Source: Cercis canadensis (lineage: Eukaryota > Streptophyta > Magnoliopsida > Fabales > Fabaceae). From it: 64,000 nt of DNA. Positions 10,464-22,543 of the stretch are shown one piece after another; within the stretch, counting starts at the first letter, position 1; every line of letters begins with the position of its first letter. The stretch covers positions 997,493 to 1,061,492 of the forward strand of contig QAOA01000393.1 in NCBI GenBank assembly GCA_003255065.1. The letters run 5' to 3'. The notes under the pieces were generated by a model. The model did not search any database. It was given only the letters and a program-made list of their open reading frames with translations, and was not told where the DNA came from. The translations under genes and the position numbers were made by a program.

Positions 10464-13400
10464 ATGGCGCTTAGAGAAAGAAAGATGTTAGGGAAGCTGC
10501 TTGTTCCTGACATTTTAGGCCGCAACAAAAGCCAAAAAAAGATTAAAGGAACGGTGGTGTTGACGAAGAAGAATGTGCTGGACTTCAATAACGTTGCTTC
10601 TTCTGTGTTTGATCGACTTAGTGAGTTTGTAGGCCAGGGGATCACTCTCCAGTTAATTAGTGCTGTTAATGCCGACCCTGGTTAGTTCTTTCACTTCTCT
10701 CCTCCATCCATTAACACACACAGGCACACACACACTCTCTCTCTAAACGACTAAAAAGAAAACAACAAGGGAAGTTGATCATTGGAGTTTAGCCCAATTG
10801 GTCTATATAACACAGCATATTTGCGCTCTATTCACACATAACATAATTAGTTCAAGGATCTCTTCAAAAAATTGATGTCTCAACTTTGAATTTTCATCCC
10901 CATATATATCTCTAACTAGAAAATATAGGACAGAAATAAAAAAAAAAAATGTTATTTTCTATGTAGCTGGTCCGATCTATGATATGTTCTTTAGATGATG
11001 TCTATACCTGCAGGAGCTTCAACCACTAATTGTTTGAATTTTTTTTTTTTAAATCATGAAGAATGATATATACATAAATTTTTATCACAACATTTTACAA
11101 TCTGAATTTTTAAATTGCAAAAATTTTGTCTTGGACGACACAATGTTTTGTAATCTTTGATTATTCTTTTTACTGCACAAGGACGAAATAAAAGAATTGC
11201 ATCTCATGTCTTATTTCATTACTATTACATGGTATAATAATGGAGTTTAATGTTTTGCTTTTTTTTTTTTTTCCCCCCTTTTTGGTAGCAAACGGATTCA
11301 AAGGGAAACTTGGGAAGCCTGCTTCTTTGGAAGGTTGGATTACTACACTCACATACTTGAAAGCAGGGTAGTCTGCATTCAGCATTCACTTTGAGTGGGA
11401 TGGTGAGATAGGTATTCCAGGAGCATTCTTGATAAAGAATAATCACCTCTCTGAGTTCTTCCTTGTGAGTTTGACACTTGAAGATGTTCCAAACCAAGGT
11501 GACATCCACTTTGTTTGCAACTCTTGGATTTACCCATCATACAAATATAAAAGGGATCGTATTTTCTTCGTGAACAAGGTAAGTTACTTAAATATATGGC
11601 ATTTAATTAGCATAATGTTAAGTGAACTTTATATGTTCAATATACTTTCAAAATTATATATAGTTCACATTTTTAGTTATGTCTACAAGTTTTTTTATCA
11701 GGACTCAATGTAGTTCATCATGTTCTAAATAGATAGATATATATCATGTTTTTGTGTGCTGTATTATTGAGGATCCGGAAAATTATTGAAGTTGGAGAGT
11801 TTTAGTTGGTGAAGCCCAGGGCTTGTTAGACACAGTTGTGTAGCTCTATGGGAGAGAAATTGTGTAATTGGAATCTGAATGAAAGTGAGATTAATTATTT
11901 CTGTAATCTCTTGCAATTCATAATAAATTAGTTTTCCCTTCCCGGGCAGATTGGACGTAGGCTTCTCATAAAAATGGAACTTAAGTTATATTATGTGTGT
12001 CTTAGGTGATATTGACTTTTTTGTTTATTGTTCTTAATTGCTTAAATCCGCAATGGGTAGTAATAATTGACAAAATTGGTCAATAACATTGCAGTCATAT
12101 ATTCCAAGTGAAACACCAGAGCCACTGCGCAAGTATAGAGAAGAAGAATTAGTGAATTTAAGAGGAGATGGAACTGGGGAGCGCAAAGAATGGGAAAGGA
12201 TCTATGATTATGATGTCTACAATGATTTGGGCAATCCTGATAAGGGTGTTCAACGTGCTCGTCCAATTCTTGGAAGCTCTACAGCACTTCCCTACCCTCG
12301 CAGGGTAAAAACTGGAAGAGCACCAACAAGAACAGGTTACCCTTCTAATTTTTAATCACCCTAATACAGATTTACATCTTCTTTTTCTTTAATATTATTA
12401 GTAGACCCAATAAATTTGTAGGAAATTTCACTTTTTTTTTTTCCTTCCTAGTTTTAACATTTAAAAATTTGGTAATGTGTTGGCTAGTCGAAAATTGACT
12501 TAAAATTTCAAGATATTTTTACTTTAACGCATTATGCTTCTTATACTAAAGAAATAATTAGAATTGAGTAATTGAGTCTTCTTAATTATGAGCTTACGCT
12601 AGCATGCTCTTCGTCATAAATTTGAAAATTTCTGATGTTTTTTTCTGCTGTTATGTCTTAATAGATCCTAGCAGTGAGAGTAGGAGTAACTCAGTTTATA
12701 TTCCAAGAGATGAACGATTCGGTCATTTGAAGATGTCAGACTTTCTAACTTATGGACTGAAATCTATAAGTCATGATCTGAGGCCTAAGTTAGAAGCTTT
12801 ACTTGTTAATGAGTTTGACAGCTTTGAAGAGGTACGTGAGCTCTACGAAGGTAAATTTAGGTTACCTGAAGGTATACTTAAGGCTATTAGGGACAATATC
12901 CCTGGACCCATACTCAAGGAAATTTTGCGAACTGATGGCGAAAAGTTCCTCAGCTTTCCACTGCCTCAAGTGATCAAAGGTATGATAGCTAGATATCCTT
13001 TTCATATTTCTTAATTAATGAAGCTGGTTGTACCTAACAAAACACTACTGGAAAAGAAAAAAATAAAATAAAAATGAATTTCAATGAAAAACATGTCTAG
13101 CTTGATTTTCAAATCATTCTTCTTACAATTATTTCTAAGGTTTAATGAACTTAATTACATGATATTATCATTATATTATTATACATTCAACAGCATGAAA
13201 ATCTGTGCATTCCCATTTAACAATGGTAATCTCTATTACTAATTTGGACCAGAAAATAAGTCTGCATGGATGACCGATGAAGAGTTTGCGAGAGAGATGC
13301 TTGCTGGTGTAAATCCTGTCTTAATTTGCCGTCTCCAAGTAAGCCAATTAGTGTTCATTGTTAACCTAGCTAGCTACTTAAAGAAAAGATTAAATCTGTC

Positions 13401-15261
13401 ATGCATGTAAAATTTGTTCTATGTAGAATCATATTTTATATACCAGCCTTCCCCATAATTATCTTAAATTAATCGCAGGAGTTCCCGCCACGTAGCAAGT
13501 TAGATAGTGAAGTCTATGGTGATCAAACTTGTACAATAACCAAAGAACAACTAGAGATTAACCTTGATGGCCTCAGCGTAGATGAGGTAATAATTTCACA
13601 TCAAGAATACTACTATGCTTTGATGATCTAATGCCATGCTTCACAATGACCATAAGTTGTATTTTGTTGAATAGGCAATTGAGAAAAAGAGATTATTCAT
13701 CTTAGATCTTCATGACCCAGTCATACCCTTTTTGAGGCGGTTAAACACAACAACATCCTGCAGGACTTATGCCACTAGGACAATCCTTTTCTTGAAAGAA
13801 GATGGCACCTTAAGGCCATTGGCCATTGAATTAAGTTTACCACATCCCAGCGGAGATCAGTTTGGTGCAGTTAGTAAAGTCTACTTCCCTGCAGAACATG
13901 GTGTTGATAGTTCCATTTGGCTATTGGCAAAAGCTTATGTAAATGTAAATGACTCAGGCTATCATCAACTAGTTAGCCATTGGTATAAACTGATCTTCCA
14001 ATGAGCTCAATATATAGAATTAAATTTTATTTATGATCTACGCAAATTAATTGATATGTTTTCATGGTGATAGGTTGAATACTCATGCAGTGATTGAACC
14101 TTTTGTGATAGCAACAAACAGGCAGCTCAGTGTGCTTCACCCTATTCATAAACTTCTGCTTCCTCACTTTCGTGACACCATGAATATAAATGCACTTGCA
14201 AGGCAATCCCTAATAAATGCAGGTGGCATCATAGAGTCAACATTTTTGTGGGGAAGGTATTCTATGGAGATGTCTTCAGAGCTTTACAAGAATTGGTCAT
14301 TTCCGGAGCAAGCACTACCTGTTGATCTCATCAAGAGGTAGTCCTTACTTTATATAGTCTATTATGTAAAAGTTCAAGAAACTTTAAGATATTAAGCAAA
14401 TCATATAGAGGAATGGCAAGGTGGAAATAGAAAACTTAATTAACTAAACACTCTTTTGATGATACCAAACTTTTGATGCTTAAGTGTTATCTCTTTGCTT
14501 GATTCAGAGGAATGGCAATTGAGGATCCAACTTCACCCCACGGCCTTCGCCTTGTGATAGAAGATTACCCTTTTGCTGTTGATGGACTAGAGATATGGTT
14601 TGCTATTAAGATGTGGGTCCAAGATTATTGCACTTATTACTACGAGACAGATGACACAGTAAAAAATGACTCTGAGCTCCAATCTTGGTGGAAGGAACTC
14701 ATAGATGTGGGTCATGGTGACAAAAAAGTTGAGCCATGGTGGTTTAAGATGCAAACTCTTGAAGATCTGACAGAAACTTGCACAATTATCATATGGATTG
14801 CTTCAGCCCTTCATGCAGCTGTTAATTTTGGACAATACCCTTATGGAGGTTACATCCTAAACCGTCCAACACTTAGCAGAAGATTCATGCCTGAAGAAGG
14901 AACTCCAGAGTATGCTGAGTTAGCGATGGACCCTCGTAAAGCTTACTTGAAAACAATTACACCAAAGAGGGAGACTCTTATTGACCTTTCAGTTATAGAA
15001 ATATTGTCAAGGCATACTTCTGATGAGCTCTATCTTGGTCAGAGAGATAGTCCTTATTGGACATCTGATGCAAGGCCATTAGAGGCATTTAAGAAGTTTG
15101 GAAAGGAGCTAGAAGAGATTGAGAAAAGAATCATCAAAAGGAATGGTGATGGAAAATTGAAGAACCGATTTGGACCAGTTAATATGCCATACACTTTGCT
15201 TTATCCTACAAGTGATGTTGGACTAACTGGGAGGGGAATCCCAAATAGTATCTCTATCTAA
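10464..15261 (+). pseudogene. Type-1 lipoxygenase gene with one premature stop codon
   Basis: Lipoxygenases add O2 to linoleic/linolenic acid to form hydroperoxides. Nine exons fit with consistent phases: 10464-10680, 11289-11578, 12095-12335, 12665-12979, 13253-13338, 13479-13586, 13675-13982, 14074-14337, 14508-15261. They total 861 codons, the usual length. There is no plastid leader, so the enzyme would be cytosolic. Iron ligands are present: the HWLNTH motif split across exons 7/8, LHAAVN in exon 9, and the C-terminal Ile of NSISI. The Thr-Phe pair in ESTFLWGRY resembles soybean LOX-1 (13-lipoxygenating) rather than the Thr-Val of classical 9-LOX. In exon 2 codon 100 is TAG (11369-11371), where relatives have Glu (GES). 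No other lesion is visible. It is either a very young pseudogene or carries a sequencing error. A tandem remnant follows downstream. Confidence 0.9.
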
Positions 15262-15702
15262 ATTGCCCTTTGCTTCCTTGCCTTTTGTGACTTTTAGGGA
15301 AAGACGCATGAAAGGGAGTCTCCCAATATCCTTCATCCACTTAATTACGTATGATTATCATGTGTCTGTGTATTTGTATGCTTTTATGGTAGCTGATAGC
15401 ATGACTAGTTATGCTTGTATTTTTTTTCTTTTGATAAGTAGCTATGCATGTATTTTGGTACTTTCGTGTTTGGCGCAGTTATGTATGTAATATATATACT
15501 AGTAATGCTATTAGAGGGTTTGCGACTATTTTTTTTTAATCAAATGTCTCCTATTCGCCTTCTCACTCTTGCCAAAACACCATTATTTATTTTGAACAAA
15601 GACTATTTATTTTACTTAAGTATGCTTAATCTCTTAGTTAAAAGATTGAGGTCCTAAGAAAATCTAGTTATATCTACTTAGGCAAAAAAAAATAACATAT
15701 GC

Positions 15703-15915
15703 TAATTTATCTTTGAACTTCATGGAACCAAAGCACCCCATTCCTTTTCTATGAATATTTTTTTAGTTCACGCCAAGTATAATTAATTGGGAGATTTCTT
15801 TTGAGTCTCCAATTTTTTTGTTATTCTCTCCCTTGTTCTTGCACACTTGCCTGGATCAATGGCGAAATTTAAAGTGTTAGTGCTGCTGCTCAAGGCTCTA
15901 AAGGAGAAGAAGAAA
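15703..15915 (+). pseudogene. Duplicated fragment of the TRB gene (intron 1/exon 2)
   Basis: This stretch matches 19638-19885 of the TRB gene in the same orientation. Shared landmarks are aacttcatggaaccaa, agtataattaattg and ctgctgctcaaggctctaaa. It contains the last ~180 bases of TRB intron 1 and the first ~60 bases of exon 2, with small indels (an extra A in the aaatttaa run, and a shorter intron part). Because intron sequence is included, it was copied at DNA level, not through mRNA. It is directly followed by truncated lipoxygenase exon 8. Confidence 0.85.
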
Positions 15916-15989
15916 TGTTAGACTCGTTACAAGATTTTTGAACATTCTTCGCCATAGTAAATTTTGGCCATCTAAGTGAGTTCAATTTT

Positions 15990-17357
15990 TTATCCGTGTA
16001 ACTTAGATTTGCTGTGGGAAAGAATGATGAAAAGTCTCGTGGTGGATCATGCGGTGATTGAGCCATTTACTATAGCAACAAATAGGCAGCTCAATGTGCT
16101 TCACCTTATTCATAAACTTGTGCTTCCTCACTTTTGTGACACCATGCATGAATATCAATGCATTTGCCCCGTCTTCCCTAATCAATGGAAGAGCATTATA
16201 GAGTCAACGTTCTTGCCGGCAAAGTATGCTGTGGAGATGTCTTCTGTGATCTATCAAGAGTTGGGTTTTTCCTGATCAACCATTGCCTGCTGATCTTGTT
16301 AAAAGGTAATATTTATGAAATAGACCATACCAACACAAAATAATTTAGCATTGTAAATTGAGTAAAGATATATACATAAACTGATAAACTCCATGCACAT
16401 TCCAAAAATGGTACTATATATAGTAGAATTTGATCAGTTGCACTGATCCTGCTTAAACTTTTTTCTTATCCAACTTCGATTTGTCCTAAACCAGAGTTGT
16501 GGCTGTGGCCTACAAGTTTTGGAAATTAATATAATTACTTGTGGCAGTTATTACTTATTAGGCATTGAGGGGAGCATATGATAAAAATATGAACCTATCC
16601 CACTATAAAACAGTAAATAACAAGTTAACACTTTTGCTTGATATATTCAGAGGAATGGCGGTAGAGGATCTATCTTGCCCAAATGGCCTTCGCCTTGTGA
16701 TAGAAGATTACCCTTTTGCTGTTGATGGGTTAAGGATATGGGATGCTATTAAGACATGGGTTCATGACTATGTCTCCTTCTACTACAAGACAGATGACAC
16801 AGTCAAACAAGACTCAGAACTCCAAGATTGGTGGAAAGAAGCAGTAGAGGTTGGTCATGGTGACAAGAAAAATGAGGCAGGGTGGTTCAAGATGCAAACT
16901 CGTGACGAGCTGATCAAAACCTGCACCATTATTATATGGATTTCTTGAGCCCTTCATGCAGCAGTTAATTTTGGACAATACCCTTATGGAGGTTACATTG
17001 TGAGCCGCCTAACTCTTAGCAGAAGATTGATGCCCAAAAAAGGGACTCCAGAGCATGATGAAATTGTGAAGAGCCCTCGGATTGCTTTCTTGAAAACAAT
17101 TACACCAAAGAAGGAAGCCATTATTGACAGCTCTATCTTGGGCAAAGAGAGGATCCTAATTGGACTTGTGATACAAAGCCGTTGGAGGCCTTTAAGAAGT
17201 TTGGAAAGAAGGTGCAAGAAATTGAGAAAACAGAAACCACGATGAGAAACTGAGGAACCGAGTTGGGCCAGTTAATATGCCCTACACTCTCCTTTATCCT
17301 ACCAGTGAGAGTACTAGACTCACATGCAGAGGAATTCCCAATAGCATTTCCATCTAA
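15990..17357 (+). pseudogene. Truncated lipoxygenase pseudogene (exons 8-9 only)
   Basis: Homologous to exons 8-9 of the upstream lipoxygenase. The copy begins near the end of intron 7 and lacks the exon 8 acceptor and the first iron-ligand His of HWLNTH, so exons 1-7 are missing. Exon 8 ends at 16305 and exon 9 starts at 16651, both with retained splice signals. Lesions are a 4-base insertion near 16147, a further frameshift around 16260, a TGA in place of Ser at 16946-16948 just before LHAAVN, and a 40-base deletion between 17128 and 17129. The C-terminus (MPYTLLYP, then NSISI) and part of the 3' UTR still match the upstream gene. A TRB fragment lies immediately upstream. Confidence 0.92.
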
Positions 17358-18343
17358 AGCTACTACTCTGAGATTTCTTAACTACTGTAAATGGTGCATG
17401 AGGGTAGGAGTTTAAATCCTTCATCCACTCATTATTGTGTGATCATCATAATGTGTGTTCAAAAATGTTGTATTTGGATTCTCTAATGTTTGTGAGTAGT
17501 GAGAGCAGTTAGTGTTTGGTCTCTCTCATGTTTCATACCTATATTAATAAGAGCAGTTTGTATGTTATCTCATGCTAAAATATTAGACTCTTTGTTGCAT
17601 TTGATCATTGGAATGGAAATATAGCCTAGGATTATTCTTCTACTCTTTTTTTTGGAAGAATTCTTCTACTCTTTTGCTACGAGTCGAAAAATGTCTATCT
17701 TAAGTAAGTGGACAGCATTTTAGAACCGAAAAACTAAGATAACACATCAAGGTGCATGCATAACATAGGAAAAAAGCTTATTTAAATTTTGCTAGCTACT
17801 TATGCATGCTCTTTTATTTCATTTTACTTCACACTCGCAGACTCATAAAATCTGAGACGTTTTTAATCTACTTAACATTAGAAATTAGGAAAAATTTAAA
17901 ATTATTATAAATCAATATTCATATAAAATTTAGAAAATGCTAAACACGATAAAATTATTCTACCTAAGTATAACTAAACTTGGCATATTTGTGAAATTAA
18001 ATAACACATATTTCACACTTAGATTTCAAATATCTAAAAATCTTTGGTTCGAATCTTGTTAATGATTTTTTGTTAGTAAACATCTATTAATTGTAGTGTA
18101 TCTTATTTATCTCTTAAATTTTTTTAACAAAAAAAGTCATTATCATTAAACTTAATTTAATAGTGCTACACTATTATTAATTTATATGAGATTTTAGAAA
18201 TGTAAAAAAAAATGAGAAAATTCGCTCAAAGTTCAAAACTTTAAAAGGTATTGAGAGAGAAGTATTAAAGGAATATGATATCCAACTAGGTGCCTGACAT
18301 TATGTGAAATTATTAAAATATTTTTTAATATTATATAATTATT

Positions 18344-18389
<46 letters not shown>

Positions 18390-18710
18390 GAACCGGAAAA
18401 ATCAAATGAAGGGTCCATTCAAATTATTTTATTTTTAAAAAGGAAACACACTTTTANAAATATTTTGATAATTTTTTTTCATGCTATGTTAGACATTTAG
18501 CACTTTTCTGTCAATACGTCTAGAGTTTGAACCTATCAAAAAAATTTAGGCCGAAAATGATAATAATTAAAAATAATAAAGACGAAAACACATTTTCATA
18601 AAAAATTATAGGTTTTTAACCAAAAATGGAAAATAATCGCCAGTGATAGAGCGGGAGCGAGACAAGGTTTCTTCTTCTTCCTCATTGACGCGCAAACCTT
18701 AAAGCGCAGC
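17358..18710. other. Intergenic region, lipoxygenase remnant to TRB gene
   Basis: AT-rich, with no gene seen. The first ~150 bases resemble the 3' UTR of the upstream lipoxygenase (shared ccttcatccact). A (TA)n tract lies at 18346-18385 and an isolated N at 18457. Short tRNA-like B-box sequences (ggttcgaatc at about 18047) hint at SINE debris. Confidence 0.5.
18346..18385. repeat. (TA)n microsatellite
   Basis: About 40 bases of alternating T and A upstream of the TRB gene. Confidence 0.9.
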
Positions 18711-18765
18711 GAATTGTTCCGGAGACTGAGCATCGAAGAGAGTGAGAGAAGAAGAAGAGGGTCGA

Positions 18766-21700
18766 ATGGGAAATCAGAAGCAGAAGTGGACAGCGGAGGA
18801 AGAAGACGCCTTGCTCGCCGGAGTTGCAAAGCACGGTCCCGGCAAGTGGAAGAACATCCTCAAAGATCCCGAATTCGCACCTTTTCTCACTACCCGTTCA
18901 AACATCGACCTCAAGGTTACTCACTGTTCACCTTTTTCTCCCTCCCTATCCCCTTGCTTTTGTTGTTAATTTGAATCAATATATCTAATGGCGGGATTGA
19001 TTAGGGTTTTTGTTTTGATTATTTAGCTGTTGTTTGGTTGAAGGCAAATTGTTGTCTCGAAAAATTTGTATTTGTTATTGTTTTTATTTACCTGAATATA
19101 GTGATCGTGTTTCGTTCTGGCGGGTGATATTGCTGAGAAAACCATAGGCGTGAGCACCTTGACAAAATTGATGAAGTCAATGGCTTTTTAAATTCATGGT
19201 AAAAAAAAAAAATTAGATTTTTAAATTATGGGCCTGAATGAATTTCTGGGGTATAGTTTATTTTCTTTATTATTACGATATGCTGGTTATTCGGGGACGG
19301 CAGGGAGTTTCGAACTCCTCACCTGCAAACTATCCAGCCCTCACTATTAAACCATATCTAGCGGCTTTTTATTTTAGGTGTTACTTTTATTGTTCGGGGA
19401 ATAAGCATTCTAGTAATACTTGGTGGTTTATTTAAAGCCTGTTACATGGCCACATAGTGAACAGTGATGATCTTAACAAAGACAATGTAGTCTGACCACA
19501 ACTTCTTTGTAGAAGAACTGAACGAGGGTGGAGTGATGGAATATGTACCCATTGAGTGCGTGCATCTCTGATGGACAAAAGCCAATAAAAAAGAGAGAGA
19601 AAGGGAAAAGAAAGGAACATTGGTTGCAAGTTACATGTAATTTATCTGTGAACTTCATGGAACCAAACTACCCCATTACTTTTCTATGAATCCTATATTT
19701 TTTTTTTCTGTAACTGTTTAGTTTACGTGGAGTATAATTAATTGTGAGATTTCTTTATTCCAGAAGAAGTTGAGTCTCCATTTTTTTGTTATTCTCTCTC
19801 TTATTCTTGCGCACTTACCAGGATAAATGGCGAAATTTAAGTGTTAGTACTGCTGCTCAAGGCTCTAAAGAAAAAGTAAGGAATCCCAAGATTAAAGCTA
19901 TAGCAGCTGCTGCTCCAGTTCCCAATGCACAAAATGCTGTTCCAGTTCGTCAAAGTGCAGCCTCTGATGCCATAATGGACGATGCTTCTCAAAGTGCACA
20001 GGATGTCAAACTTGCTCCACGGTATGATTTCCAGTATCTTGCTGTTTTACCACCTATGCAAATATTCAACTTCCTTTATGAATGTAAATATGTGCCAATA
20101 TTATATGGCCTATTGTTCTATTCCCATCTATTCTCTTGTATACAGAACAGAGCCATACTGAAAAATAATGTTATCCTAGAAATCTAGCGACTGTTATTTT
20201 TATGAGACAGGACTACTTCAGACATTTTACATTCGTCTGCAGTGCTTTGAAGGTTTGACATAAAAAGAACACAACTGTAATAAAATTTGTATGATGAGCA
20301 GTCCTTGCTTGATTGCAGACCTGATTTGCTCAGAAATTAACAATCATAAGTTTATAGTGGAAAGATCTATTATCACTCTGGCTTTCTGATATGGTATGAT
20401 ATAATTTTTAAGGACTATTATGTTTCACTATTATCCTTTACATCATTTCTAGCTGGCTATTATAAGTTCTGTCATTAATTTGATGGAGCCTTCTAATGTA
20501 ATGTGGCTTTCTTTTTTTCAAAAATTTTGCAACTCAATTAAGATCTTTTAGGGGGTTTTGGTACTCTTCTGTGCTTTTCACCAGGTATAATGCAATGGTT
20601 TTTGAAGCTCTGACAGCAATAAAAGATGCTAACGGATCTGATATAAATGCCATTCTTGGTTTCATTGAGGTCAGATGAAGGTCTTTTTTTTTTCTCTCTT
20701 TTTTTTTTTCTGTAGATTAAGGTCTTCTTTTATTTGCAATACTTTCCTATGTTTCACAATAGGCTTGCAGTCAAGTTACTGTATTTTGTAGAATGTTGAA
20801 ATGCCTTGTTTCTGCAACTACAATGTAAAGATATAAAAAATGAAAGTGTAGATGGCGATGCATATTGTATGAAATTAACTAATTTGATATGAAATATAAA
20901 TATACAATCATTGTTTGGTTATTCAATTGATTCTTAGTTTGCAACCATTATTGTGCCTTTAGATTTAGGGTGGGATGTTGTCTGTCCATTGGGTTGTCTG
21001 ACTTCAGGATCTGCAGTGCTGTCTTGAAACAGAGTAATAAAAATAAATTTTGCTATGAGCATAAATGATGCTGATAACACTTAACAATGTGTAGCTGAAA
21101 ATAACATCCCTTTTTCTTCTATTTTGTTACTTACTGGTATTTAAGGTCAATTTATCAACTCAAATGACTTCCTTGAGATAGTGAATTGAATTTTAACCTT
21201 GAGGAAACCGTATTCATGCCATTCCTGATCCCTTGAAGTAACATGCTCACTTTTTTCTTATAATTAGAGCTTTTTAAAAAAATGTTATTCCTATTTCTAA
21301 TTAGTGAGTGGGAGATAATGATTTAATCTGACATTCTGTTGGTTAATTCCTCTTGTTTTGGTCATTTTGACTTGAGCAGTTGACTCTGTCATAACTTCCC
21401 TCTTTCTTCTTTCTGTCCTCTTCTTTTTATTTATTCATTTATTTTAATTGGAGGGTTTCAAAATTTGCTGTAACATGGAGCGTTTATTGTGTTTAATGTT
21501 CTTTAAACAATTGAGTATGCTATTATATTGGAGTTCACAAGGGATGATGACTGCATAAAATGCTGCAGCAAAATCACGAGGTTCCTCAAAATTTCAAAAG
21601 GGCATTAAGTACAAGGTTGAGGAGGCTTGTTACTCAAGGGAAACTTGAGAAGGTAGATTCTCATTGATGCTTCTATAGAAATATGATAGATGGACATAAC

Positions 21701-22543
21701 TTTTTATCATTTTAACTTTTTTTTTCCCTTCAGATATGTGATATGTAGATTTATTGCAGTTTCATTTATGTGCTGATTCCTTGCTTTGACTAGACGATGG
21801 CATTGCATCTCTTGATTGAATTGGAGAGTCTGAGAAAGTGGTCCTTGATGAGACTTTACCTTTCCAAATAGTCTTACATGGAAAGCCTTTTTATCAACAT
21901 CATGATTTCATATGAAAGTCATTATGCCTCTATACTTCAGCTTAATGGATTCTTCCTTTCTCAGGATCAGACAGTCATGCTGAACATGACACATCATCTA
22001 AATCAATGACTGAATCAAATTTTAATCATGAAAAGTTGCTGCAGGAACCAAATTTTAAGTTGTTCTGATTTTGACGCTTGTTTTTCATGGCTTATATGCT
22101 GTATTTTCAATTCCCCTACATCATCACCTGCAGGTACAAAATTGTTACAAGTTACCAAAGGATGCCACTGTGGTAACAAAAACGCCTGCACCAAAACAAA
22201 AGGACGTCTGGCCGCGACAATCCCCAGCCTCTAGTTTAGTGCCGCCTAATGAGACAGTAAAGGAAGCTGCTGATGCTGCAGCCTACAGAGTTGCTGAAGC
22301 TGAAAACAAATCATTTTTGGCTGCTGAGGCAGTCAAGGAATTAGAAAGAATCTCGAAGTTGGCTGAAGATACAGATTCAATGTTACAGCTAGCGAAAGAG
22401 ATATATGAACAATGTACTGCTGAAAAACTAGCCTATCTACTTTTTGATAATTTTTTGAACCATCTCTTCGTAAGCAAAATAACCATTGTTTTTGTTGGTT
22501 TATTGATGCAGGTTCGCGTGGTGAAATCATCCTCTTGGCTTAA
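18766..22543 (+). CDS. Telomere repeat-binding factor (TRB / Single Myb histone)
   Basis: Plant TRB proteins bind telomeric DNA and telobox promoters through an N-terminal Myb domain and carry a central H1/H5-like domain for dimerisation and chromatin binding. Six exons fit: 18766-18915, 19822-20021, 20585-20669, 21569-21652, 22134-22413, 22512-22543, giving 276 aa (family about 280-300). The Myb repeat starts at residue 5 ([16 protein letters not shown], then [11 protein letters not shown]) and ends with DKWRNL in exon 2. The H1/H5 domain spans about residues 118-185 ([33 protein letters not shown]). The C-terminal coiled coil (about 190-270) is Ala/Glu-rich and ends [10 protein letters not shown] fragment of intron 1/exon 2 has been copied to 15703-15915. 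The 0.9-kb intron 1 holds a SINE-like piece. Confidence 0.95.
19303..19357 (-). mobile_element. tRNA-SINE-like head in TRB intron 1
   Basis: On the minus strand an A-box-like block (ggtttaatagtgaggg, about 19338-19357) is followed by a B-box-like block (gagttcgaaactccc, 19303-19317) at tRNA-like spacing. This is the layout of a tRNA-derived SINE promoter. I could not identify the body, tail or target-site duplication. Confidence 0.35.
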
